Shown here: one piece after another, positions 7,776 to 16,268 of the stretch
How positions within the stretch are numbered: the first letter of the stretch is position 1
Layout of the letters: each line of letters starts with the position of its first letter
Assembly: GCA_013414765.1 (NCBI GenBank)
Contig: CP058708.1
Span: 3,219,553 to 3,283,552, forward strand
From: Candidatus Accumulibacter cognatus
GTDB taxonomy: Bacteria > Pseudomonadota > Gammaproteobacteria > Burkholderiales > Rhodocyclaceae
Length of the DNA: 64,000 nucleotides
Direction of reading: 5' to 3'
The notes under the pieces: generated by a model
Database searches by the model: none
Seen by the model: the letters and a program-made list of their open reading frames with translations, nothing else
Told to the model about the DNA's origin: nothing
Made by a program: the position numbers and the translations under genes

Positions 7776-9946
7776 TCGAGGTACAGAGCGGCGAGTGGCG
7801 GCAGCGTCAGATTCAGCGACCATTCGCGGCCGTGCGCCGACACCTGATCGGCATATACCGGCTCGAAGCCATTGCCGACGTTGCTGCCGCCGTAATACTC
7901 GGAGTCGGTGTTGATCCGTTCGCGATACCTTCCCGGCATCGGTACGCCGATCCGGTAGCCATGCCGAACGACTGGCGTGAAGTTGCCGACGTAGAGGATG
8001 GCGCGGGAATGATCGCGCGACCAGCGAACGAAGGCGACCACCGAACACTCGGCATCGTCGGGGGCCACCCATTCGAAACCGGCTGGCTCGAAATCGACCT
8101 GGTGCAGTGCCGGATTGCTGCGGTAGATGCTGTTGAGATCGCGGATGAGGGAGCGCACGCCGGCGTGAAGCGGAAAGTCGAGCAGCCCCCAGTCGAGCGA
8201 ATGATCATGATTCCACTCGTTCCACTGGCCGATCTCGCCGCCCATGAACAGCAGTTTCTTGCCCGGATGCGCCCACATGTAGCCATACAATGCGCGCAAA
8301 TTGGCGAACTTCTGCCAGTAGTCGCCGGCCATCTTGCTGATCAGCGAGCCTTTGCCATGCACCACTTCGTCATGCGACAGCGGCAGGATGAAGTTTTCGG
8401 TGAAGGCGTACATCATGCCAAAGCTGAGCTGATTGTGGTGATAGCGTCGATGCACCGGGTCCTTGGCCATGTAGTCGAGAACGTCGTGCATCCAGCCCAT
8501 GTTCCACTTGTAGTGGAAGCCGAGTCCACCCATCGAAGGGGGACGACTGACCATCGGCCAGGCCGTCGATTCTTCAGCGTAGGTAGAAGCGCTCGGGTGC
8601 TCCTGGCCGAGGACCTCGTTCATGCGGCGCAGGAAGGCAACGGCCTCAAGGTTCTCGCGGCCGCCATAGACGTTCGGCAGCCATTGCCCGTCTTCGCGGC
8701 TATAGTCGCGGTAGAGCATCGAGGCGACGGCATCCACGCGCAGGCCGTCGACGCCGTAGCGTTCGATCCAGAACAGCGCGTTGCCGATCAGGTAGTTGCT
8801 GACTTCACGGCGGCCGAAGTTGTAGATCAGGGTGCCCCAGTCCTGATGCATGCCCTCGCGCGGGTCGGCATGCTCGTATAGCGCGGTGCCGTCGAAGCGG
8901 CCGAGACCGTGTTCGTCGGTCGGAAAATGCGCCGGCACCCAGTCGACGATCACGCGCAGTCCGGCGTCATGGCAGGCGTGGACAAAGTCGCGGAAACCGT
9001 TCGGGTTGCCATGACGGGCCGTTGGGGAGTAAAGCCCCAACGGTTGATAGCCCCAGGAGCCGTCGAAGGGGTGCTCGGAAACCGGCAGCAATTCGAGATG
9101 CGTGAAGCCGAGGTCGACCACATAAGGAATCAGGGTTTCGCTCAACCGTTGCCAGTCTGGAAAGCCGCCATCGTCAGCCCGCCGCCAGGAGGCCAGATGC
9201 ACTTCGTAGACCGACAAAGGGGTGCCCAACTCGTCTCCGGCCGCCGCTGGCGTAGGTTCCACGGGTTTGGGCAGGGCGCAGACGATTGAAGCCGTCGACG
9301 GCCGCAGTTCGGCCTGAAAGCCGTACGGGTCGGATTTGAGCGGCAGCAGATAGCCATCGCGCGCGCGAATTTCGTATTTGTAGTGCGCGCCGGCGCCCAC
9401 TCCCGGCAGAAAGATTTCCCAGACCCCGCATTCCCGGCGCAGGCGCATCGGGTGGCGACGGCCGTCCCAGGTATTGAAATCGCCGACGACGCTGACCCGT
9501 TGCGCGTCCGGTGCCCAGACCGCGAAGACCGTTCCGGCCACGCCATCGATCTCGCACAGGTGCGCACCGAGGCGCTCAAAGGGTCGAAGGTGCGAGCCTT
9601 CAGCGAGCAGCCAGACGTCCATTTCACCGAGTACGGTCGGGAAACGATACGGGTCATCGGTTTCCTGGACACCGTATTCCCAGTCGATCCGCAGCCGGTA
9701 GGGGAACCTGTTGCGGCGGCGAGGCATCAGTCCCTCGAAGAAGCCTTCGACTCCTTCGATCTCGATATGCGCCAGCTCGGCGATCTGCCTCCCGGTTTTG
9801 GCCTCCAGGACGGCAACCGACCGGGCACCTGGTTGCAGACTACGAACCCATAGTCCACCGTCGGCATCGGTATGCATTCCAAGGACCGCATAAGGGTCGC
9901 CGTGTTCCGCCCGGCAAAGGGCGATGATCTCTGCATGATCAAGCAT
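7763..9946 (-). CDS. glgB: 1,4-alpha-glucan branching enzyme GlgB
   Basis: A 727-residue protein, the E. coli-like length. It introduces alpha-1,6 branches into glycogen. Two N-terminal CBM48/beta-sandwich regions are followed by a GH13 domain with VIVDWVPAHFPTDEHGL, GVDGLRVDAVASMLY (nucleophile Asp), TYAEESTAWP (Glu) and LPLSHDEVVHGKGSL (transition-state Asp). A C-terminal alpha-amylase domain ends YLEWIP. The gene overlaps glgX by at least 4 bp and follows glgP by about 150 bp, a gap that holds a 30-bp palindrome and a REP-like repeat. Confidence 0.96.
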   Translation of the reverse strand: MLDHAEIIALCRAEHGDPYAVLGMHTDADGGLWVRSLQPGARSVAVLEAKTGRQIAELAHIEIEGVEGFFEGLMPRRRNRFPYRLRIDWEYGVQETDDPYRFPTVLGEMDVWLLAEGSHLRPFERLGAHLCEIDGVAGTVFAVWAPDAQRVSVVGDFNTWDGRRHPMRLRRECGVWEIFLPGVGAGAHYKYEIRARDGYLLPLKSDPYGFQAELRPSTASIVCALPKPVEPTPAAAGDELGTPLSVYEVHLASWRRADDGGFPDWQRLSETLIPYVVDLGFTHLELLPVSEHPFDGSWGYQPLGLYSPTARHGNPNGFRDFVHACHDAGLRVIVDWVPAHFPTDEHGLGRFDGTALYEHADPREGMHQDWGTLIYNFGRREVSNYLIGNALFWIERYGVDGLRVDAVASMLYRDYSREDGQWLPNVYGGRENLEAVAFLRRMNEVLGQEHPSASTYAEESTAWPMVSRPPSMGGLGFHYKWNMGWMHDVLDYMAKDPVHRRYHHNQLSFGMMYAFTENFILPLSHDEVVHGKGSLISKMAGDYWQKFANLRALYGYMWAHPGKKLLFMGGEIGQWNEWNHDHSLDWGLLDFPLHAGVRSLIRDLNSIYRSNPALHQVDFEPAGFEWVAPDDAECSVVAFVRWSRDHSRAILYVGNFTPVVRHGYRIGVPMPGRYRERINTDSEYYGGSNVGNGFEPVYADQVSAHGREWSLNLTLPPLAALYLEWIP

Positions 9947-9977
9947 TTGGGACTTCCTTACCTTTAATATGAAAGTC

Positions 9978-10033
9978 GCGTCAGCGACTCACGAATCTCA
10001 CCTCCCCACTGGCGGGGGAAGGGTCGGGGGGAG
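9978..10033. repeat. REP-like dispersed repeat, copy A
   Basis: About 56 bp beginning GCGTCAGCGACTC and ending in a G-rich AGGGTCGGGGGGAG. By eye it aligns without gaps to 52431-52486 with the core elements GCGTCAG, GACTC, TCTC and AGGGTCGGG shared. It lies in the glgP-glgB spacer next to the 30-bp palindrome. I treat it as a REP/BIME-type extragenic element, not a gene. Confidence 0.5.
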
Positions 10034-10040
10034 AGGGGTA

Positions 10041-10070
10041 CGATCATGACAGTCATGACTGTCATGATCG
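10041..10070. repeat. 30-bp perfect palindrome in the glgP-glgB spacer
   Basis: The 30 bases from 10041 to 10070 equal their own reverse complement. The half-site is CGATCATGACAGTCA, itself built from repeats of the TCATGA / TGAC motif; a further AGTCATGAC half-copy lies at about 10083-10091. No T-run follows on either strand, so an intrinsic terminator is unlikely. An operator for a dimeric or tetrameric regulator, or an mRNA hairpin between glgP and glgB, fits better. Confidence 0.7.
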
Positions 10071-10098
10071 AGTGGCCTGGAATAGTCATGACCATTAC

Positions 10099-12546
10099 TT
10101 AAAATGTGCGAATTTTCCAGGTATCGTTGGCATAGTCAGCGATCGTTCGGTCAGCCGAGAATGGACCCATCCCGGCGACGTTGAGAATGGCTTTGCGCTG
10201 CCACTCGGCGGGCGTCAGATAGAGCGCGTCGACACGCGCCTGGGTGGCGAGATAGTCCGAGTAGTCGGCAAGCAGCAGGTAGTGGTCGCCGTAATGCACC
10301 AGGCAATTGAAGATATCGTGATAGCGAGAACGTTCGCCTGGCGAGAAGACGCCGCTATCGATCTTGTCAAGCACCTCCTTGAGACGGGGATCGTTGAGGT
10401 ACAGATCGTGCGGCTGATAGCCGGACTGGCGGATGGCGCTGACCTGTGCGGTATTGTTGCCGAAAATGAAGATGTTTTCGGCGCCGACGTTGTCGCGAAT
10501 CTCGATATTGGCGCCATCTTCGGTGCCGATGGTCAATGCACCGTTGAGCGAGAGCTTCATGTTGCCGGTGCCCGAGGCTTCGGTGCCGGCTGTCGAAATC
10601 TGTTCGGAGAGGTTGGCTGCCGGCATGATCAGTTCGGCAACGGAAACGCCGTAGTTAGGAATGAAGACGACCTGCAGCAGGTCGCGGGTGCGTGGGTCGT
10701 TGTTGACCACAGCGGCAACGTCGTGAATCAGCCGGATCACCTGTTTGGCCATGTGATACGACGATGCCGCCTTGCCGGCGAAGATCACGCTGCGCGGTGC
10801 CACACCATCGGTCGATCCCTCCAGCAGCGCGTTGTAGCGGGTGATCACGTGCAGTACGTTGAGCAATTGCCGCTTGTATTCGTGGATGCGTTTGACCTGC
10901 ACGTCGAACAGGCTGTCTGGGTTCAGGGTGACGCCGACTTCACGGGCGACGTAACTGGCAAGGCGTTGCTTGTTGCCGCGTTTGGCTTCGGCGAAGGCAC
11001 TCCGGAAACCGGCGTCGTCGGCGCTCGCCCGCAATTCGTGCAGGTGCTCCAGATGCAGGCGCCAGTCCCGGCTGCCGAGGCGTTCGTCGAGCAGGGAAGA
11101 GAGGCCGGGATTGGCCTGGGCCAGCCAGCGGCGTGGCGTGACACCGTTGGTCTTGTTATGGAAGCGTTCGGGGTAGAGGCGGGCAAAATCGGCAAAGATG
11201 GTCTGCACCATCAGGTCCGAGTGCAATTGCGAAACGCCGTTGATCCGGTGACTGCCGACAATGCACAGGTTTGCCATGCGGACGCGTTTGTCCTTGTCGT
11301 GGCCGCCGCCGTCGTCGATCATCGAGACGCGCCGGATCAGGTCAATGTCTCCGGGGTAGAGGCGAACCACTTCGTCGAGAAACTCCTGGTTGATGCGGTA
11401 GATGATCAACATATGGCGGGGCAACACACGCTGGACCAGGGTGACCTTCCAGGTTTCCAGTGCCTCGGGCATCAGCGTGTGATTGGTGTAGGAGAAAATG
11501 CGCCGGCACTGATCCCAGGCGGTGGCCCAGGCCATCCCATGCTCGTCGACCAGGAGACGCATCAACTCGGCGACGCTGATTGCCGGGTGGGTATCATTGA
11601 GATGGATCGCCACTTGCTCGGCCAGATTGCAGAAGCTGCCATGCTCGGCCAGATGGCGAAACAGGATGTCCTGTAACGAGGCGGAAACGAAAAAATATTC
11701 CTGGCGCAGACGCAGTTCACGGCCGGCCGGAGTGCTGTCATTCGGGTAGAGAACCCAGGAGATGTTCTCGAAACGATTCTTGAACTCGGCGGCGCGCTGG
11801 TAGTCGCCGGTATTGAAGGCGCCGAGGTCGATGTGTGACGGCGCTGCGGCTTTCCACAAGCGCAGGGTGCTGACCCGTTCGGTCCCGTGCCCGGGGATCA
11901 CGTAATCGAACGCCTTGGCTTCGACCGAATCGGCGGCATGCCATTCTGCCCATTCTCCGTGATGTTCAGCATGGCCGCCAAAGCGCACGGTATAGTGCTT
12001 GTTGGCGCGTGGGAACTCCCAGGGCGAACGATCTTGCAGCCAGGCTTCCGGTTTTTCGACCTGCTGACCATTGAGGATCGACTGCGCAAACATCCCGTAT
12101 TCATAGCGGACGCCGTAGCCCCAGGAGGGGAGTCCGAGGGTGGCCATTGAATCGAGAAAGCAGGCCGCCAGCCTGCCCAGACCGCCGTTGCCGAGCGCCG
12201 CGTCAGGCTCGCATTCGATGACCTCGTCAAGCGCTGGACCGGGTGCGGTGAACGCGGCCGCCGCCTGGTCTCGCAGGCCGAGTGCTGCCAGGGCGTTGTT
12301 CATCGCACGGCCGATCAGGAATTCCATCGACAGGTAATAGATGCGTCGTGCCTTGTTGTCGCGGTCTGCATTCTGGGTGTCAACCCAACGTTGTGCCAGT
12401 TGCTCGCGTGCCACGTGCGAAAGTGCCTGATAGAGATCGGCCGTGCTGGCTCTGGTGGGTTCGGCAGCAACGATGGAGAGCAGTTTGTGCTCGATTTCGG
12501 AGCGCAGTGCTGGGCTTTCGGAATCGGGTTGAGCGGCATCGGACAT
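10099..12546 (-). CDS. glgP: Glycogen/starch/alpha-glucan phosphorylase
   Basis: An 815-residue GT35 phosphorylase that releases glucose-1-phosphate from glycogen ends using pyridoxal phosphate. N-terminal signature RRIYYLSMEFLIGRAMNNAL; the PLP-lysine region is EASGTGNMKLSLNGAL followed by TIGTEDGANIEI. I start at ATG 12546 (MSDAAQPDSE) with GGAG about 10 bp upstream; the longer open frame reaches into glk and is not needed. It begins 22 bp after the glk stop, so the pair is almost certainly one transcript that supplies glucose-1-P and, via glucokinase, glucose-6-P. Confidence 0.95.
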   Translation of the reverse strand: MSDAAQPDSESPALRSEIEHKLLSIVAAEPTRASTADLYQALSHVAREQLAQRWVDTQNADRDNKARRIYYLSMEFLIGRAMNNALAALGLRDQAAAAFTAPGPALDEVIECEPDAALGNGGLGRLAACFLDSMATLGLPSWGYGVRYEYGMFAQSILNGQQVEKPEAWLQDRSPWEFPRANKHYTVRFGGHAEHHGEWAEWHAADSVEAKAFDYVIPGHGTERVSTLRLWKAAAPSHIDLGAFNTGDYQRAAEFKNRFENISWVLYPNDSTPAGRELRLRQEYFFVSASLQDILFRHLAEHGSFCNLAEQVAIHLNDTHPAISVAELMRLLVDEHGMAWATAWDQCRRIFSYTNHTLMPEALETWKVTLVQRVLPRHMLIIYRINQEFLDEVVRLYPGDIDLIRRVSMIDDGGGHDKDKRVRMANLCIVGSHRINGVSQLHSDLMVQTIFADFARLYPERFHNKTNGVTPRRWLAQANPGLSSLLDERLGSRDWRLHLEHLHELRASADDAGFRSAFAEAKRGNKQRLASYVAREVGVTLNPDSLFDVQVKRIHEYKRQLLNVLHVITRYNALLEGSTDGVAPRSVIFAGKAASSYHMAKQVIRLIHDVAAVVNNDPRTRDLLQVVFIPNYGVSVAELIMPAANLSEQISTAGTEASGTGNMKLSLNGALTIGTEDGANIEIRDNVGAENIFIFGNNTAQVSAIRQSGYQPHDLYLNDPRLKEVLDKIDSGVFSPGERSRYHDIFNCLVHYGDHYLLLADYSDYLATQARVDALYLTPAEWQRKAILNVAGMGPFSADRTIADYANDTWKIRTF

Positions 12547-12568
12547 CAGGCGGATACTCCAGTAAAGT

Positions 12569-13534
12569 TCATGGGCAACCCTCGCTGTCGGCCAGGGCAT
12601 GGGCAGCGCCAAGCAGGGCCGGCGTCGGGGAAAGCATGAGATAGGTCGGAATTTCGGCCAGGTAGGCAGCGAAGCGCCCCTTGGCCTCGAAACGAGCGCG
12701 AAATGGTGAGCGGTCGAAGATATCTCCCAGTCTTGGAATGATACCACCACCGATATAAACACCACCTTGGGCGCCGAGAGTGAGTGCCAGATTTCCAGCG
12801 ACCGAGCCGAGCATCGCGCAGAAAGTGTTGATTACTGCCCGGCATTGGAAATCGTCGCCGGTGATCGCACGCGTAACGATCTCGGCAGTCGACAAGGGGT
12901 CGCCGCGACGACCGTCCACTTCGGCAACCAGTCGGTGTAGAAAGGGCAGACCACCGCCGGAAAGCAGGCGTTCGGCAGAGACATGTTCAAACTCTCGCCG
13001 GGCAAGGGCAAGGATCGTCGACTCGCGGGCGTCGGCGGGGGCCAGCGAGCAATGACCGCCTTCGCCGGTCAGTGCCAGCCAGTGGCCGCGCGCGAAAAGC
13101 ACGCCCGAGACGCCAAGGCCGGTCCCTGGTCCCAGCACGGCCTTGGGAGATCGCTCGATTGGCACGCCACCGCCGACCTGACGCAGATCGGCGGCCGTGA
13201 GCTGCGGTAGCGACAAGGCCAGGGCCGTGAAGTCGTTGAGCAGAAGCAGGCGGCTCAACCCGAGTTCTGACATCAGGTCGGCGCGCACGAAAGTCCAGGT
13301 ACCATTGGTCAGCCGGACTACTTCATCCTGTACCGGACCGGCCAGGGCGATCGCTGCTGCCTGCAGGTTCGGGCCGCCAACGTCGGTGAGGTAGGCCCGA
13401 ATCGCTGCCGCCGGTCCGGTAAAGTCGGCCACTGCGAGAATGCGTACCCGATCCGGTTTCCCGGATTCGTCGAGCAGCGCAAAACGGGCACGCGTGCCAC
13501 CGATGTCGGCGACCAGCATGGTGTATGGCGTCAT
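12569..13534 (-). CDS. glk: Glucokinase (bacterial Glk family)
   Basis: A 321-residue ATP-dependent glucokinase. The N-terminal phosphate loop is LVADIGGTRARFALLD, with LLNDFTALALSLPQL for the catalytic-Asp region, LGPGTGLGVSGV for the ATP site and TGEGGHCSLAP. ATG 13534 gives the family length; the open frame extends to 13708, but those residues do not resemble Glk. It heads the glycogen operon, so the free glucose released by GlgX can be returned to glucose-6-phosphate. Confidence 0.93.
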   Translation of the reverse strand: MTPYTMLVADIGGTRARFALLDESGKPDRVRILAVADFTGPAAAIRAYLTDVGGPNLQAAAIALAGPVQDEVVRLTNGTWTFVRADLMSELGLSRLLLLNDFTALALSLPQLTAADLRQVGGGVPIERSPKAVLGPGTGLGVSGVLFARGHWLALTGEGGHCSLAPADARESTILALARREFEHVSAERLLSGGGLPFLHRLVAEVDGRRGDPLSTAEIVTRAITGDDFQCRAVINTFCAMLGSVAGNLALTLGAQGGVYIGGGIIPRLGDIFDRSPFRARFEAKGRFAAYLAEIPTYLMLSPTPALLGAAHALADSEGCP

Positions 13535-13942
13535 GGCAGTGCCTGCTCGGTGTCGGGGCGTGGATCGGGGTTTCTCATGTGTCAAGCCAATCGATGGCGC
13601 GGCAGCTCTGTTGTCTTGTTCGAGAGGCCGCTGCAGGTCAAAGATGAATGCCCCGCCGTAAGGATGGACATGTTTCCGGATCTTCGCACCAAATACGGTA
13701 TTTTTCAAAGACCCGACGCATCTGACATTCTCCCCCGGACACCAGCATCAGTTGTCCGGCAGTCTCTCCGGTCCACGCGGGTTCTGTCAAGCCGGGACTT
13801 GCCGAATCATCTCGCCATCGCTATTGTGACTCCTCGCTTCCCCTGATGCTTAGCCGCCACGTACCTTCCTGATGAGCCTGCAATCGGTACGGGTACGTGC
13901 TTTCCTTATCGCCTGTGATCTGGACCCATTGAAGGCCAACAT

Positions 13943-15352
13943 GTGAATGACGCGCATCTGATCAGAATACTGAGAGAACTGCTCGGCTTCGAGAATGTGC
14001 TGACTGCTACCGACTGCATGGCGGCATACCTTGCCGATTGGCGGGGTCGTTATCGCGGTGTGGCGCTGTGCGTCGTGCGGCCGGCGACCACCGCGGCGGT
14101 CTCGGCGGTGGTTCGGGCCTGTACCGAGGCTGGCGTGGCGATGGTGCCGCAGGGTGGCAATACCAGCCTGTGCGGCGCAGCGACGCCTGCGTTCGATGGC
14201 CGGTCGGTACTGATCAGCCTTTCCCGAATGCAGCGCGTGCGCGCGCTCGACACCGCCAACAATACCATCACTGTTGAAGCGGGCTGCGTGCTGCAAGCGG
14301 TGCAGGAGCGGGCCGCGCAGGCCGAGCGGCTGTTTCCGCTCTCCCTGGCGGCCGAAGGCAGTTGTCAGATCGGCGGCAATCTGTCTACCAACGCGGGGGG
14401 TGTGCAGGTCCTGCGCTATGGCAACATGCGCGAGTTGACGCTGGGCCTCGAAGTGGTGCTGCCGAGCGGCGAGATCTGGAATGGCCTGCGCGCCTTGCGC
14501 AAGGACAATACCGGTTACGACCTGAAGCACCTGTTCATCGGTGCCGAAGGGACGCTGGGGATCATCACTGCAGCGGTCTTGAAACTCTTCCCTCTGCCAC
14601 GCGCGACTGCTACCGCCTGGCTGGCGATCGCCTCCCCGACACTGGCAGTACGCCTGCTGTCCGATTTGCAGGCGCGCTTCGGTGCGTCACTGACCGCCTG
14701 CGAACTGGTTTCCGAGGCGGCGCTTGCCCTGGTCCGCAAGCACATCCCGGGGGCGCATCCGACACTGTCGGCAAGCCCATGGTATCTCCTGATCGAACTC
14801 TCTGGTGGCAGTGACGATACGGCGCAGCGCGATGCGCTGACAGCGTTTCTCGAAACGGCACTTGACGAATACGTACTCGGCGACGTGCTGCTGGCGCAAA
14901 GCGGCGAGCAGGCGAGGCGTCTGTGGGCTCTGCGCGAGAATATCGGCGAGGCGCAGAAGCGCGCAGGCCCGAGCATCAAGCACGATGTCTCGCTGCCGAT
15001 TTCTCGTCTTCCCGAGTTTGTCGAGCGCGCAGACAGGGCGCTTGAACAAGCCTTCCCGGAGATTCGCATCGTCACCTTCGGGCACATCGGCGATGGCAAT
15101 CTACACTACAACCAGTCCAAATCGGCCGCCAGCGAGAACGCTGCCTTCCTGGCTGCGCAGCCCGAAGTCAACCGGATCGTCCATGACCTGGTGCATGAAC
15201 TGGGCGGCAGCATCAGTGCCGAACACGGCATCGGCCAGTTGAAGCGTATGGAGTTGCTGCGCTACAAGAGTCCGGTCGAGATCGAGATGATGCGCGCGAT
15301 CAAGCGCACCCTCGATCCACGGGGGTTGATGAATCCCGGCAAGGTGCTTTGA
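13943..15352 (+). CDS. FAD-linked oxidase, GlcD / D-2-hydroxyacid dehydrogenase type
   Basis: A 469-residue flavoprotein with an N-terminal PCMH-type FAD domain (VPQGGNTSLCGAATP near residue 69) and a C-terminal FAD-oxidase domain (FGHIGDGNLHYN near 380, ISAEHGIGQLKRMEL near 425). These are the motifs of the D-lactate / glycolate / D-2-hydroxyglutarate dehydrogenase family. The substrate cannot be fixed from sequence alone; no glcE/glcF neighbour is present, so a single-subunit enzyme is favoured. The start is GTG 13943, since ATG 13941 is followed at once by a stop. Confidence 0.85.
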   Translation: MNDAHLIRILRELLGFENVLTATDCMAAYLADWRGRYRGVALCVVRPATTAAVSAVVRACTEAGVAMVPQGGNTSLCGAATPAFDGRSVLISLSRMQRVRALDTANNTITVEAGCVLQAVQERAAQAERLFPLSLAAEGSCQIGGNLSTNAGGVQVLRYGNMRELTLGLEVVLPSGEIWNGLRALRKDNTGYDLKHLFIGAEGTLGIITAAVLKLFPLPRATATAWLAIASPTLAVRLLSDLQARFGASLTACELVSEAALALVRKHIPGAHPTLSASPWYLLIELSGGSDDTAQRDALTAFLETALDEYVLGDVLLAQSGEQARRLWALRENIGEAQKRAGPSIKHDVSLPISRLPEFVERADRALEQAFPEIRIVTFGHIGDGNLHYNQSKSAASENAAFLAAQPEVNRIVHDLVHELGGSISAEHGIGQLKRMELLRYKSPVEIEMMRAIKRTLDPRGLMNPGKVL

Positions 15353-15362
15353 GTTCCCTGGG

Positions 15363-16232
15363 TCAATGGAGCGTTGGTGACGTCGTTTGCAGTGTATCGC
15401 TGAAGAGTGCATCGATGGCCGCTGCGTCGAAACGGTATTCCAGGTTGCAGAGGTCGTCCCTGATCAGCACTTCACCATGTTCCCGCAGAGTGGCGTAGAC
15501 TTCGGTGGGGCCGAGCGAACGTAGCAGTGCACGGACTTTTTCCCAGTTCTCGGGGCAGTGATGAATGACGGGCCGGGCCGGAAAAAGGCGAACGGTTTCT
15601 TCCGGAAAGAGGCGGCTCAGCAGTTCTTCAGCGCTCAGCGTCAAGAGTTCGGCCGCCTTGACGGTAGCCGCCAGCGCCTCGACGCGCGTCCAGCCGTCTG
15701 CGTCGCACTGATCGGCAGCGGGCAGTTTCTGCACCAAGAGTCCGGATGCCGCGCTTGCCGATGCGGCCAGGAAAAAGCGCGCGGGCAATTGTTCAGACTG
15801 ATCGAGGTAGTGTTCGAAGACCTCGGCGATGCTTTCGCCATCGAGTGGTACGATGCTCTGATAGGGTTCACGCATCGATGGCCTGTCGAGCGTGAGCAGC
15901 AACTGGCCATCGCCGAGCAGTTCCGGAACGGAATGGGCTTGCGGTTGTGCCGCGCATCTGGCCATGCCGCGAATCTGCAACTGCTCGTTGCAGTCGATGA
16001 CCAGCAGCGACACCGGACCGCTGCCGCGCATCTGGATCGTCAAGCGACCTGACTGTTTGAGGTTGTCGGCGAGCAACAGGGTGGTGACGCTCATTTCTCC
16101 GAGCAATTGGGCAACCGGTGCCGGGTAGTCGCGATTCGCGAGCATTTTCCGCCACGCCGGTCCGAGGCGAACGACGGCGCCCCGGATGTCGAGGTCGTCG
16201 AGCAGAAAGCGGCTCAGGCAGTCGTCGAGCAT
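15363..16232 (-). CDS. hslO: Hsp33-type redox chaperone HslO with two zinc cysteines replaced
   Basis: A 289-residue Hsp33 homologue: N-terminal FLLDDLDIRGAVVRLGPAW, core QMRGSGPVSLLVIDC, linker LFPEETVRLFPARPV. Canonical Hsp33 carries a C-terminal CxC-X27-32-CxxC zinc switch that unfolds on oxidation. Here the equivalent spacing is H224-x-C226 and D259-x-x-C262 (HHCPENW and RDDLCNLEYRF), so two of the four cysteines are His and Asp. These could still bind zinc, but disulphide switching would differ. It converges on the upstream oxidase gene with 10 bp between stops. Confidence 0.88.
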   Translation of the reverse strand: MLDDCLSRFLLDDLDIRGAVVRLGPAWRKMLANRDYPAPVAQLLGEMSVTTLLLADNLKQSGRLTIQMRGSGPVSLLVIDCNEQLQIRGMARCAAQPQAHSVPELLGDGQLLLTLDRPSMREPYQSIVPLDGESIAEVFEHYLDQSEQLPARFFLAASASAASGLLVQKLPAADQCDADGWTRVEALAATVKAAELLTLSAEELLSRLFPEETVRLFPARPVIHHCPENWEKVRALLRSLGPTEVYATLREHGEVLIRDDLCNLEYRFDAAAIDALFSDTLQTTSPTLH

Positions 16233-16268
16233 ATATGATGGATGATGGTGGGTCAGTGGGCGCAGCCC

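Noticed and set aside
7776-8072. N-terminal extension of the glgX frame
   Set aside because: It lies inside the glgB coding region and has arginine-rich shadow composition; ATG 7775 or GTG 7766 are proper coupled starts.
10072-11676. 534-codon plus-strand open frame
   Set aside because: Antisense to glgP; the glgP frame has all family motifs.
12547-12765. N-terminal extension of the glgP frame
   Set aside because: It overlaps glk and adds residues that no phosphorylase carries; ATG 12546 gives the usual 815 residues.
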